NCBI GenBank assembly: GCA_033085395.1
Contig: JANQBS010000049.1
Span: 158,403 to 222,402 of the forward strand
Direction of reading: 5' to 3'
Length of the DNA stretch: 64,000 nt
From: Xanthoparmelia taractica
Lineage: Eukaryota > Ascomycota > Lecanoromycetes > Lecanorales > Parmeliaceae
The notes below the pieces were generated by a model. It saw nothing but the letters and a program-made list of their open reading frames with translations, searched no databases and had not been told where the DNA came from. Below are positions 12,301 to 23,185 of this stretch, piece after piece. Each line of letters starts with the position of its first letter. Position 1 is the stretch's first letter. A program made the position numbers and the translations under genes.

Positions 12301-13972
12301 GCAACAGGCAGAGCAGCGTATGGCCGAACGTCTTGCAGCTCTCGGCTTAAAGCCACCAACTAAGTCCGGCGAATCTGCCCAGCAGAGACAAGACCGCGAA
12401 GCCAAGGAACGTCAACATCGCGTCCATCAAGCCGAAGCGGAGGATGCCAAGCGAGAAGAAGAGAGGCAACGTAGGCTTGCAGATGAACAACCTTCTGCTC
12501 CAGAAATCAGCAAGTCGTCTAAAAAGCCACCTCCTCCACCGACACGGAATCGTAGAGCAGACAGTGCCGCACAACGCGAGGAAGCCAAACGGCAACAAAA
12601 TGATGATGCCCTCAGGGCGGAAGCCGAGCAGCGAGGAAAGGAACAAGCGATCAAGAATCAGCAGCGGGTCCAACAATCAGAGACCAGAGGCATGGAGTAA
12701 GTGTCGATTTCAGGCGAAATCGCGAAGGCAAATGCTGATACAGCGTACAGAAACGAGGCTCAAAGACAGGAAGATGAACTTGCCCGAGAGCGGGAAGCCT
12801 CGCAAGCTCGTCTCAAAGCGCTAGAAGAGCAGGTGAAGCAAGGTAAAGTTAAGAAGCAGGAGGAGAAGCGCAGGAAGCAAGCTGCGGAGAAGGAAGCAAA
12901 GGAGAAGGAAGCTAAGCTTGCAGCTCAGCGAGCAGAGCTAGAAGCTGCAAAGGAAAGGGAACGGCAATTGCAATTACAATTGGAGAGCTTAGGCGACGAG
13001 GATTCGTCTGACGAGGAGGGACCTCAAGAGATAACGCCACAAGAGACTACGCCGACCAATAGTCAGGTGCTCTCAAGAGAAGTTAGTACCCAGCCGTCTA
13101 ATGTTTCATCACCACCGTTTGCGCCTGTAGTCGAGGCAGAGGCTCCAATGAGTCCAGCTCCAGCGTCCGTCCAGACTCCTGCGGCACCAGCTCTTCCACC
13201 ACCGGCAGCACCAGCACCGTCATTATCATCGTCCTACGGCGCAGACACCAAGAATCCATTTTTTAAGAAGATGAATCAAGCTAATGAGACGACTTCAACG
13301 CCGCCATCCGTTACCCAACCGAACACGACTGTCGAATCCACGAATCCCTTTCACCGTCTTACTCAGCAGCAAGAATCCGCAAAGTCTCAACCACTCCCCC
13401 CACCTCTCACTTCTACCCCGACCGGCAGTCGCCCGTCGCGAGTCCGTCCGGAAGAAGATGAATGGTCCGTTGTTGACTCTACCTCGTCTTCAGATGACGA
13501 AGAGGATAGCAATAAACCAACGGGAGGTAGCGCGAAACAACTCGCTTCCATGCTTTTCGGCACAATGGCACCTCCCAGACCCTTGTCAGCTATGGATGAT
13601 AAGAAGTCTCTAGGAAGCCCGACTAGCCCAGGGCCTCCAACGCCGAGTACAGCAACGGCCATGTCTCCACCGCCGCCGCCGCCCATGCCGGGCAGCTTCG
13701 ACGACGAAGAACCTCCAGCTGCACCTCCTCCCCCACTCCCGCCTATGCCGACGTCAGGCGCTCCACCGGCACCTCCGCCTCCACCACCGCCGGGAATGCC
13801 AAGTGCACCACCAGCACCCCCGCCACCCCCACCTGGGATGTCGAGTGGCCTCCCGGGTGGAAAGCCGAATATAGGTGGTTTACTAGGCGATATTCAAAAG
13901 GGAACAGGATTGAAAAAGGTTCAAACCAAGGACAGGAGTACCGCTAGTACTGCTGGGCGAGTTCTGGACTGA
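9338..13972 (+). CDS. PAN1: Actin cytoskeleton-regulatory complex protein PAN1
   Basis: An endocytic coat scaffold that activates Arp2/3 and links cargo to actin at cortical patches. Exons 9338-9872, 9920-9983, 10032-12071, 12121-12696 and 12751-13972 give 1478 aa, the usual fungal length. Order: the conserved start MYSTSHSYLGGANSARPG; a Gln-rich region; EH domain 1 (about 147-245) completed by splicing; repeats with Prk1/Ark1-type motifs (for example ITSQPTG, LNAQPTG, LQPQKTG); EH domain 2 (about 430-530); a charged coiled coil; a long Lys/Glu/Ala helix; an acidic stretch; a polyproline block (13660-13840); and a C-terminal WH2-like segment. Introns are 47-54 nt. Intron 3 (12072-12120, GTGGGT donor) was chosen because it is the only join that keeps phase. 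Confidence 0.94.
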
Positions 13973-14296
13973 TTCAAAATCCGAGCCGAGGGAAAAGAGG
14001 CGAGAGAGGTAAGGGCTTCTTATCCATCCATGGTCAGGGTCGCCATTGCGGTCATTGGGAGAGGTTGTTTCACTGTATCAACTAATTGTAGAATAAGTCA
14101 ACTCCGGGTTTTTGGAAGTCAAACATCAAATAGCCATGGTTTCGTAGTTGTTAAACAGAAGTTTGGAAGATTATCTGAATTCTAGAGACCTGGTGTAGAA
14201 GTACTTCTATTCGCTAGTGTCACCGGAAGTGCCAAGAATTTGTAATTTTGCCCGCACAAACTCCACGGCTACGACTTTGCTACGGCCAACAATAAT
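13973..14296. other. PAN1-eIF3m intergenic region
   Basis: This is a 324-bp gap between two plus-strand genes, holding the PAN1 3' end and the eIF3m promoter. I see no additional gene. Confidence 0.55.
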
Positions 14297-15680
14297 ATGC
14301 CTGGCCCCTCAAACACTCTGCTAATCGAAGGGTCCTTCGAAGAGCTTGCTGATGAGCTTGCACATTATATCGACGAGGTTCATAAGAAACAAGCTCCGAA
14401 CAGCGCGAACGTTCAAGCAGAAATCGCGCCTCTGTTAGAGAAGGGGCAGAAGGATGAAGTCCTCAAAAAGCTCGTCACCGCCAGCGATGTGCTGAACACC
14501 GCTCCAGAGAAGGGTGGGCTGGCTGATTGCATGTTTATTCAAGCTATGTGCTGAATCTCAGGATACAGAATTCGTAGCAGCCTACAACCTCCTCGTCCAT
14601 CTAGTCCGCCAATCACCAAACCTTGACAAGTTCCTTCCCAAAATTTGCCAGAACCTCTCCGCTCCCATCAAGTCCTCCCCAAGCAACGGCCCCGGCCTTG
14701 CCCTTTCCATCTTAACTACGATCTTCAACATACTCCCTACGACCAACGACACCCGCTACCATGTCTTCCTCGCAATTCTGCGCGTTGTGCGCAGCTCCTC
14801 CTCCTTCGAGCTCCTCCGTCCGCAACTCAAGAATCTAGACAGCTGGGTTGCGGCCTGGGAGACGGATGAAGAAGATCAACGTAAACTGTACCTCGAGATC
14901 GCAAATGTGGCGGCGGAAGCAGGCGAAGATGCGCAGTCATACCTATATCTACTCCGAGCCCTCCGCACCATACCCGTTGACGAAGTCTCCTCGCAAGATT
15001 CCCACAACCTCGCCATCCGTGCGCTGAAAGCCGCGTTATCCCATCCCTCGCATTTCGACTTCCAAGACCTCACCTCCAGCGATCCCATCCAGGCGCTCCG
15101 CAAGTTAGATCCGGAATGGTATGAGCTGCTTGAAATATTCAACGCGGAGCTGCTGGACGATTACCACGACTTCCTTGAATCCCACGACGATTTCCTCTCC
15201 AATGCGTCCCTCGATGCGTCAGTGCTGCATCGGAAGATGCGCCTGCTGACACTGGCTTCGCTGGCCGCGAGCACGCAAAGCCGGAGTCTACCATATCAGC
15301 ACATAGCCCGCGCTCTACAGATCCCCAGTGAGGATGTCGAGATGTGGGTTATTGATGTGATCCGAGCGGGGCTGGTAGAGGGCAAGTTGTCGCAGTTAAA
15401 TCAAACCTTCCTCATCCATCGTAGCACGTATCGAGTCTTTGGGGAGAAGCAATGGACCGAGGTGCAAGGGCGACTGGATACGTGGAGGGCGAGTCTGGAA
15501 GGGGTCCTCGCTGTTGTGAGACAGGAGCGAATAAAGATGTTGGGAGAGCGGGAAAGAGAGTTGAGGGAGTTGGAGGGTAGGTTGAACGGTGGAGGTGGAG
15601 GTGGCGGTGGAGGAGGAATGGGTAGAGGTATGGCGGGAGGTAGGAATCCGAGGGATGGGTTCGAGATGGGGCTTGACTGA
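14297..15680 (+). CDS. eif3m: Eukaryotic translation initiation factor 3 subunit M
   Basis: A PCI-domain subunit of the eIF3 complex, which loads mRNA on the 40S ribosome. Two exons, 14297-14513 and 14569-15680, give 442 aa. The join uses the acceptor ending at 14568, the only one that fits phase, and yields the conserved TAPEKEFVAAYNLLVHL. The start MPGPSNTLLIEGSFEELADE is the typical fungal eIF3m N-terminus. The PCI/winged-helix part is seen in LLTLASLAAS, SRSLPYQHIARALQI and GLVEGKLSQLNQTFLIHRST, followed by a charged helix. The tail is unusual: about nine consecutive glycines and a Gly/Arg-rich end, where relatives often have Gln- or Lys-rich tails. Confidence 0.95.
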
Positions 15681-15840
15681 AGTCACAAGCAATGGCGGCT
15701 CAACGGCACGACGACTATGAAATTAAAAGCGAGGGATGGGGCTGTAGCATCAACGGGATTGCCAGTTTGTCACAGCCATGACAACCGTTTGATATTTCTA
15801 GCCGTTGAAACTTTAACCTCTCTCGCGTCCCTTTGTTTCT

Positions 15841-15870
15841 CTTCCTCTTCCTCTTCCTCTTCCTCTTCCC
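15841..15870. repeat. (CTTCCT)n tandem repeat
   Basis: About five perfect CTTCCT units form a polypyrimidine tract in the promoter-like zone. Confidence 0.85.
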
Positions 15871-16376
15871 CTATGCCAAAAAAAAAGAAACATTTCCGTC
15901 CCTTCCGGCCGTCCTCCTTCCTCCAATCTCTTCTCACAAGCCCTTCCCATTCTCCCCTCTATCTACAATCGCGATCATATAAACCCGCCCCCCCCTTCTT
16001 CATCCATTTCTCTTTTCAAAAAGATATCCCCGCCTGCTAATTTTTATCTTCCACCACCTGCCTGCTCCCATCTCTCATCTCCCATCTCCCTTACTGCTCA
16101 TCCGTTTTTCAAGCTCATGGCTATCGATATCCCACTCACAGACCTCCGGCCGCCTTTCCTTTCCTTTCCCATTTCATTTTCCCTTTCCTTTCCCCTTTCC
16201 CCGTGCCTAGCCAAGTATCCAACCGACCTACACCTTTACAGCGCAGAACGCGGAAGGCAACACGGCTCCAGGGCTGTGCCTTCCCCTCCCCGCAAGCAGA
16301 TCGTTTCCTCCAACCTCGACTTCAGAGACGGAGATGCTGTCTCTCTTGATGTATCCGGGTATCAAGTCGTGCGCTT

Positions 16377-16602
16377 GATGGATGGATGGGTGGGTGGGTG
16401 AGTGAGAGAGAGGTTGATGGGATTGGTTGGGGTGATTGGGTGAGAGGTTGGTGGATAAGTGAGAGAGAGAGAGGTTGATGGGTTGATAGGTTGGTAAGTG
16501 ATTGGGTGAGATGTTGGTGGATGAGCGATTGGGTGATGGGGTTGGGTGAGAGGTTAAAAGGTTGATGGATGGCGTTGGTGTTTTGGGGGGGGGGGGGGGG
16601 GA
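16377..16602. repeat. G/T-rich minisatellite ending in a 17-G run
   Basis: Degenerate units built from GGTTGATGG, GGGTGAGAGG and GAGAGAGAG alternate over about 200 bp. They end in 17 consecutive G (16585-16601). The strand asymmetry is strong, and the tract could form G-quadruplexes. Confidence 0.8.
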
Positions 16603-18422
16603 AGTGTTTAGGTTTCTGAAAGTGCAGAGGTAAAGGCGGACATGACGAGGTGGATGCTGCGTTGTATATTTTATATTTTACTTTATTTCTTGATCGGATG
16701 TGGGTTCATAGGTAAGATGGGTGGTTTATAGAAGAGTGAGGGTATGTACTCTTACTCTCGATTGCATTGCGGTGTGCAAAGAGTGCAACAGTCATGTATC
16801 CCTTACCTTACTGTACATCATCTAGCGAGGGAAGTCGAGAAGGGATTTTATACGCGGGTGTTTCTGTTTTCTGATTTTTCACTTTCTTCTATTCTTCTTT
16901 TCTGTATGTAGGGGAGAGTGAAGAATGGAGAAGCACTCATCCTGTCTTCTCCTTCTCCTTCTCCTTCTCTCTATCCTTCTTCTCCTTCTCCCTCTTCCGT
17001 TCTTCTTAATTCATACGTCTCTTCAGCATGTACACGGACCCTCCATCCATGAATTCCATCCCATTACATTCCACTTATACCTTATCAATCAACCTCCAAA
17101 ATTCCCCCATACTTTACTCTTCACAGTCTTCCCTACATGAATTCCCGACACCCTACGAAAACCCGCAAAAGAAGGTACAAGTATGTATCTACGCCGTTAC
17201 ACCGTGTATAATACGTACGATGACGTGTAATTGACCCGCTCGCCCAAAGCGATTTCCCCCGTGCGCGGTTTTGATTTTTTATCTTTTTTGCTTTCTTTCT
17301 TCTTTCTGCAACGTTGGACCTGCTCTGAGGTCAGGGAGCAGGAATACGTAGTGAGTTGGAGAGCACGACCGAATGTGAGTGAGAACGAACGAATAGAGGC
17401 ACGGGTAAGAAAGAGCTGTTGATAATGGTAGCCTTTTTCTTCCGTTCCTCCTTTTTTTTTTTTTTTTCGCTCGTTCAACCATGTTTCTTTCGCTTGGTGA
17501 TAATCCTCCTCCTTCCCCTCCTCCCACCATCCCCATACAAATCCGGACATCAAAAATTCAACAGGATCCCGTGCCTACATACCTTTAGAATACTGCTTCA
17601 TCCAATATGCATGTGCGTACTTTGCGATTATATATATCATGTATACATGCACACATGATTTACAGATGAAGATAAAATATCCAACTTCAAAGTTACCGAC
17701 TCTGGGGAGGATCACGATACTACAGTACTATAGGGTAGAGTAGGAGAGTAGAATAGACATCGAATACACACCACAACGACGGTTCAAATCCCACTACGTA
17801 CTTGGTACTTTACCTTGCCAGATTATGAATAAAGCGCTGACTTACTCTAATATTAAGCCAGTGACAAAGATATACCTCGTGCGCCTTGGTTTGATTTACT
17901 ATACTTTACTTTACCCTGTATATATGTAATGTAGATGAAATACGTATCTTCTAAATACCAATAGCATCCAACAAACGAGGATGATTCTTGAGACATCGAT
18001 ATAGATTGGAAAGCTTTTGAGACAAAACGTCTAATGTATATATACAGAATCTAGATGAAGGATATGTACTTGAAGTAAATGCTAATATATACTTGATGTA
18101 GATGCCGCAAGAGAACATTGTGCCACCTGGTTGTGTATTGGATACACAAGCACGCTATACCATGCCATGCCGTGCCATCCTACTAATGCAATCATCTCCC
18201 GTTTCCAATACTGAAGCTTGTAAATATATCCAGATGAATAGAATCCCACCGGGATGGTATCGACCGGTACCATCGCCATCGTCTTTCCGAAACGTTCATT
18301 ATCCAAGCAAGCCTCAAGCCGTTCCTTGTTGTAATGCCTTCCGAGTCATGACACTAATCTCCAAGAAAGCGGCCGAGGATCTGATCAAAAGTCACCCCAC
18401 CAAGCTCATGGGCCTCTCAGGC

Positions 18423-21317
18423 TCATAATCGACAATTGACAACCTGCAGTCCCAACTCGGCAATCATGCTCACCCAATCCACGTCCTCCCTACCTCCCTC
18501 CACGCCTTTCCTTCTCAGCTCCTCTCTCCGCCTGTCCTGCTGGTCGCAGACAATCTCCAGTAGCTGCCTCGCAGCCACACCGTTTCGGCCTATGGTATCC
18601 TCCTCCATCTTCTTCATCAGCGCTAGAATCTCCATGCGCTCGTCTTGCGTTCCTGCAACGAAGCCAGACATGAACAACGGGAAGACGATGAACTTGCGCT
18701 CCAAATGATTATGGGAGACGATTTCACGGGCCAGTTGTATAATTTCGCCTCTACATTGAGAGACTTCGTGGATGAAGGATGATGGCGAAAGCAGACGTTG
18801 GGTGCTGTACATGGAACAGTGAGAGTAGATTAAGCATGCGCGGTAGAGGACGTATGACTGAGGTCTCTGTCAGCGAGTTACCCTAAAGCGGTTTTCAGGT
18901 GAATTTAGCGTATGTAGAGACTTTTCAGACGTTGTTGGAATCAACGGTGCCGTAAAGGAGCAAGTGGCATAGTCTTCCCACGGGCAAATCAAGGATTTGT
19001 GCCTGTGGGACCAATACAGCAAACTTTCAAAAGCAAATGGATAAGGTTTCACTCACGTGTTCAAAGATGCCTCTGGCCCCTACCGGCAGGATCTGGTTGC
19101 AGTAACCGTTCGCCACCGCCACAGGCATCTGAGCATTCCATGCCCTTCTGAGCGTGTCTTGCAACACGCCAATCCTCTCGTTGCGGCTCTGCATAACAGC
19201 ATGATTCTTATCATCAGGATGCTGCTTTTCTTCTGCTCGAATGTCCCTGGCTAAAAGCCCTAGCTCCGCCGCTAGAATAACCATGCGGCGATGGAAGGCA
19301 AGAGCGCTAGGCAACGCTCCATAGCCATTCGGGGAAGCAAGGCCACAGGAAGGAGAGTTATAGTCATCGGCGTGGTAGGGATTCTGGGAGCTCATGCCTG
19401 AAGCTAGAATGTTGCGGCGGAGCATTGTTTCGACGAATTCGCCGTGGCCCATGCCCGAGAGAACTACATGAGTGTCTATGCTGGCAACCCACCAGACTAT
19501 GAACGAGTAGGGTTCGTGGCCATACATCTCCCGGCGGAGGAGCGTGATGCGAAGTAGTTGGTCGATGTGCTGAGGCCACAACGATAGAGTACGCGGTTCG
19601 CCAGCTGCGATCTGGACAGCAATTTTAACAAGACAACTCGATGAAGGTATCAGAACGTGAGACGGCAATCTTACCTCGTATAGAAGAAGGATGAAGTGGG
19701 TCAGAAACACGCCGTCCGAAGTGAGGTCTTGCTCGCTTCTCAAGCTAGACTGCAGTGATGGAAGCGCCTGCTGGTAATGTTGTAAGGCGTCTAAATTGGC
19801 CACACCATTCTTGTAGGACATGCTTAATGCACAAAATGCCATCAGGGCGTGATAGAGCTGTAGAGGGATTTGATCAGCCAAACTGCATGACGGATGCCTT
19901 TAGAGTTGCCTCTCCAGAGTTACAGTGACCGGCCATGCCTTCATTTGGGCAGCTCGGTGTAAACATACCGGTAGGAAGCTAGCAGCCTGCTTTTCAAATA
20001 CGTCCGGGGCCGATAGAGCCCCAGTCTCCAATGAGGTCCCCAGGGAATCTCGGTGGACCTGCGCTAGATGCCGATACACAAAGGTTTTGTAATAGTACAC
20101 CAGTTGATGATCCCGCCCATCCCGGTGAGCCATCCTCATTAACGGTGTGTTGTCATACGAGAACCTAAAGAAATCAGTGCGATGTGTAGATCCCGCAGAA
20201 GATGGAAGCGAGAGGGTCGACGTTCTCGAAGATAGCGCTTGAACGACAGCACTCGTGGGCGACCCAAATTTGGGTGTGTCGTCTTCGAAGGTTTTCAGGA
20301 TGACGATGTCTGGATCCTTGGACATCGGAGTGTCGTTGAAATGATCACCGTCGGGTCCATCATATTGCGGCTGCTTGCTACTGAATTGGTCTGCATACTC
20401 GCTCCCGCGTCGTTTTGATGCTATGATCTTCGGCGAATTCCGATCATGCTGGTTGTCTTTGTATTCGTCGAATTCGGCAAAACTTGAAGGGTTGACCACA
20501 AGATAATAAGAGCCGGGTGTTCTGAATTCCGCTTTCGTCTCTCGATCCTCGTCATTGGTCAACATGGAGAAAGGAGGGAGCAGATCTTCTTGCTGTTGGC
20601 ACACGCGTCGGCGTTTGAATGGTCGTGGTAGGGATGCTGCTAACGTTGAGCTAGAGCGTTATAGACCAATGGACAGAACATACGATCCCAAACCGGTCCC
20701 CCTGAGCCTGCTACACCGGCCATCTTTTCCACCACCCTCGGCGTGTCATCTTTGAACGAAAGTCGAGGATTGTAGTCGCATGGATGTCCTAGACGGGAAC
20801 ATGGCTAGAAGAAGGGTCAATCATAGCACCTCAACATATCTGCTGTAAAAGCGATTGAATCATGTCTGACGCACTGTGCATTCGGGCCTAGCTTCATCAC
20901 ATCTGGAAAGAAAAAGTGACGGTGAGTATACGCTTGCTGTTGCAGGACTGCGTCCGAGGGGGTACTAACTTGACCTTGCGTGTCTGCGAGCATGTCAGTC
21001 AGTTTCAAGAACAGTGTATCGAGCCTGCTGGGGAAGCGATTACCCGACACGTCCTGAACTCCAACGGTCAGCCGAAAAGCCCAGGAGAAAATGAAAGGGA
21101 GAAAGGAGACGCACCAGCATCCGAACCTTGACCTTGGAGGTAGACGAGTCCTGGGCACATTCACACTGGCGATGATTGTAGGATCCGACTGGGTGGAGAC
21201 CAACTGATATCTAGGTGCAATAGCTGGCAGTTGAGCTTTCCGAGCCTTGCCTGGTTTCTGAGATTTGGATATGGAAGCAGTCGGCCTGCCTTGCATTGGG
21301 AGGACGGCGGCGGTCAT
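18423..21317 (-). CDS. Zn2Cys6 transcription factor with Fungal_trans_2-type domain, zinc cluster split by micro-exons
   Basis: A nuclear regulator of about 739 aa in nine exons: 21317-21115, 21053-21044, 20983-20970, 20902-20875, 20804-20684, 20639-19969, 19857-19675, 19611-19057, 18857-18423. Only this splicing yields a perfect zinc cluster (Cys 67, 70, 77, 84, 87, 94): GCW, TCR, TRKVK, CDEARPECT and PCSRLGHPCDY come from five exons, two of them 10 and 14 nt long. The cluster is followed by FKDDTPRVVEKMAG and VWD, typical of this family. A variable acidic region comes next, then the regulatory domain with LYHALMAFCALSMSYKNG, SIDTHVVLSGMGHGEF and IGRNGVAARQLLEIV. All phases agree and introns have GT/AG ends (44-199 nt). 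The target genes are unknown; the neighbours do not form a pathway. Confidence 0.87.
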
Positions 21318-23185
21318 TGAAAAGCTTTTATCGCCGCGAAGGTAGACGATGAGTGATGCTTTAAAGAATTAAGCTTGGTTCAGTCTGACTACCTTAAGGC
21401 GGTCGACCTTATGGCCGAGGAGTTTCGTGATACCTACCTTATGATTTTCTCCCGGTAGTGCGATGGTGGTACATATACTTTTTTTCAATGCAATTGTGAT
21501 AAGTATGCCTTGGTGAGAGGTCAGGCGTTCTGCAGAGGACAGACCAAGAAGTTGTCGAATTGCAGAAGAAGCTGGAGGCTGTGTATTATGTGAGATGAAT
21601 GGGCCTTGAGGGAAGGGATCCTTGTAAGAGGATTGATGATGATGTCCTGTGCTGCGGGGTTGGATTGTTTGTTCATCAAAGTCGACCAAGGCCGTGAAGA
21701 GGTTGATAGAGGCTATTCTGTGGATGAATCTGGTGTGGCGGATGGCATGAAATAGTAACGAAACAGTTTCAAAGCACTGCGTGTATGAGGCGTATGTAAC
21801 AGTCTCCCGCGAAGAAGAGATGCAACTACAGATTCAGCCTCCGTGGAAGGGAAAAGGCCAATTATGCGGCTATCAGTTTTTACTATAAGCATGGGTGCTC
21901 CCACTCCCAGAGAGTAGCGGTGTTTGCCCTTGGATCGTCATTAATATGCAGGCAGGGCAGAAGGCAGGGGAGACATGGGTCGCTTGTCCTATCAGGGGAT
22001 GTGATGAGTGAGTGAAGGAAGGTACCTGTATATGGGAAAAATGAGAAGGGATATGCAGCAAGTGTAAAAGGGAAGAAAATGCCTGATATGGTTGTTCATA
22101 TATGTGAAGCAAATGGAAAGCAAAGTAATAACAATAATGAATGATAATACCTTAATAATAATAATGATACTTTATGTCAATGAATATTTGAAATTATGAA
22201 ATTATGATGAGTTGATAATTCGAAGGAAGGAATTGCTAATGAAAAATAGTCACTCTCTCCAATGCCTTTAGTCTCGCACCACTGGGCTACCGGGCGTGTT
22301 GTGGCGGGCCCAGGAAGGACTACCAGGACTACCTACTCTATTATTTAGGGTTTCGTGTTTTCTTCTTGGGCACGGTCCATGTTCGTGGCTTGTTGCATCA
22401 TCATCATCGCATGGCTTTTGCCTTTCTTTCCTCCTTTGAACCTTACTGCATCCTGGTGTAGCACGAGGGAGAGAAAAGAAAAAAAGAAAAAAAGAAAAAG
22501 AAAAATAAGAGCATGGGCACAAAAAGGATGATGGTCTGCCGCTAGCCAATGTGACTAATTAATACAACCAGAGTGGCACAGCCAATCCTTTCTCTCCTCT
22601 GGCCTCGCTCCGAATTTCCATCTATTGGTCTTGGCAGGCACAACCTCACCTAATCCCCTCGCACTCCTCGTCGTGTTGAAATATATCATAAAGTACCAAG
22701 TAGAAGTACGCCTCAGATGGGTCCAAGACCTTGTCGAAAGGGAGATGATCATGGCGATGAAAGGAGCCGATTGGCAGATCTTTCTTCTAGCTCTTGTCAC
22801 AGATTGATGATGGATGTTGGTTTGTCCTCTTTCACTGAACCTTTTCTTTCTTTACCCTCACAAAGTCTCAGTCGGTGACATTATCATTCTCATCTTAGTG
22901 TTTAAGTAGAAGTAGAATGGTGGCTGGTTGATCTTGAACTAGCACTCTTGTGATCTAGCCTGTGTGGCGCTTCGGTTCGTTCAAGGCAATCAATTGCAGG
23001 AAACCGATACTTGTACTTCGTATTTAACAATAATCATATCAGTACAATAACGATAATAAATTTATGAAACTGTCCGCATCACTTGATCATCACCTGATCA
23101 TCATCTGATCACCTCTTGAACATCTCTAGTCTCTACCCATCATGCCGTTTACTTGTGGAGCTTGACAATGCAATTGCCACAACAC
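21318..23185. other. Intergenic region upstream of the regulator and downstream of ECM29
   Basis: This stretch of 1.9 kb has no supported gene. It is the 5' region of the minus-strand regulator and contains short minus-strand frames that could be upstream ORFs. There is an AT-rich tract (22120-22210), a CT/AAAG tract near 22460-22510, and a TGATCA array near the ECM29 3' end. Confidence 0.5.
23084..23116. repeat. Three TGATCA sites at an 11-bp period
   Basis: TGATCA occurs at 23084, 23095 and 23106, each followed by TC/CC-rich spacer, giving an 11-bp tandem unit of about one helical turn. It lies about 75 bp past the ECM29 stop codon. Confidence 0.85.

Larger units (their letters stand above)
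15681..18422. other. 2.7-kb gene-poor, low-complexity block
   Basis: No conserved gene could be supported. 15780-16120 looks like a strong fungal promoter and leader: long CT tracts, CATATAAAC near 15977, then pyrimidine-rich sequence up to an ATG at 16117. The frame after it (16117-16401) is low complexity and unrecognised. 16377-16602 is a GGTT/GATGG minisatellite ending in poly-G. 16940-17000 is a CTTCTC tract. The AT-rich right part (17600-18420) probably holds the 3' UTR of the minus-strand regulator. Confidence 0.5.

Noticed and set aside
16117..16401. 94-codon frame after the CT-rich promoter-like zone
   Set aside because: Not listed as a gene because it is low complexity, has no known family and ends in a minisatellite; it is kept only as a finding.
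17760..17800. GGTTCAAATCCC, resembling a tRNA B-box
   Set aside because: The flanking bases do not form a T-arm stem, and no A-box or acceptor stem is found at the right distance. A similar GTTCAATCC near 6019 fails the same test.
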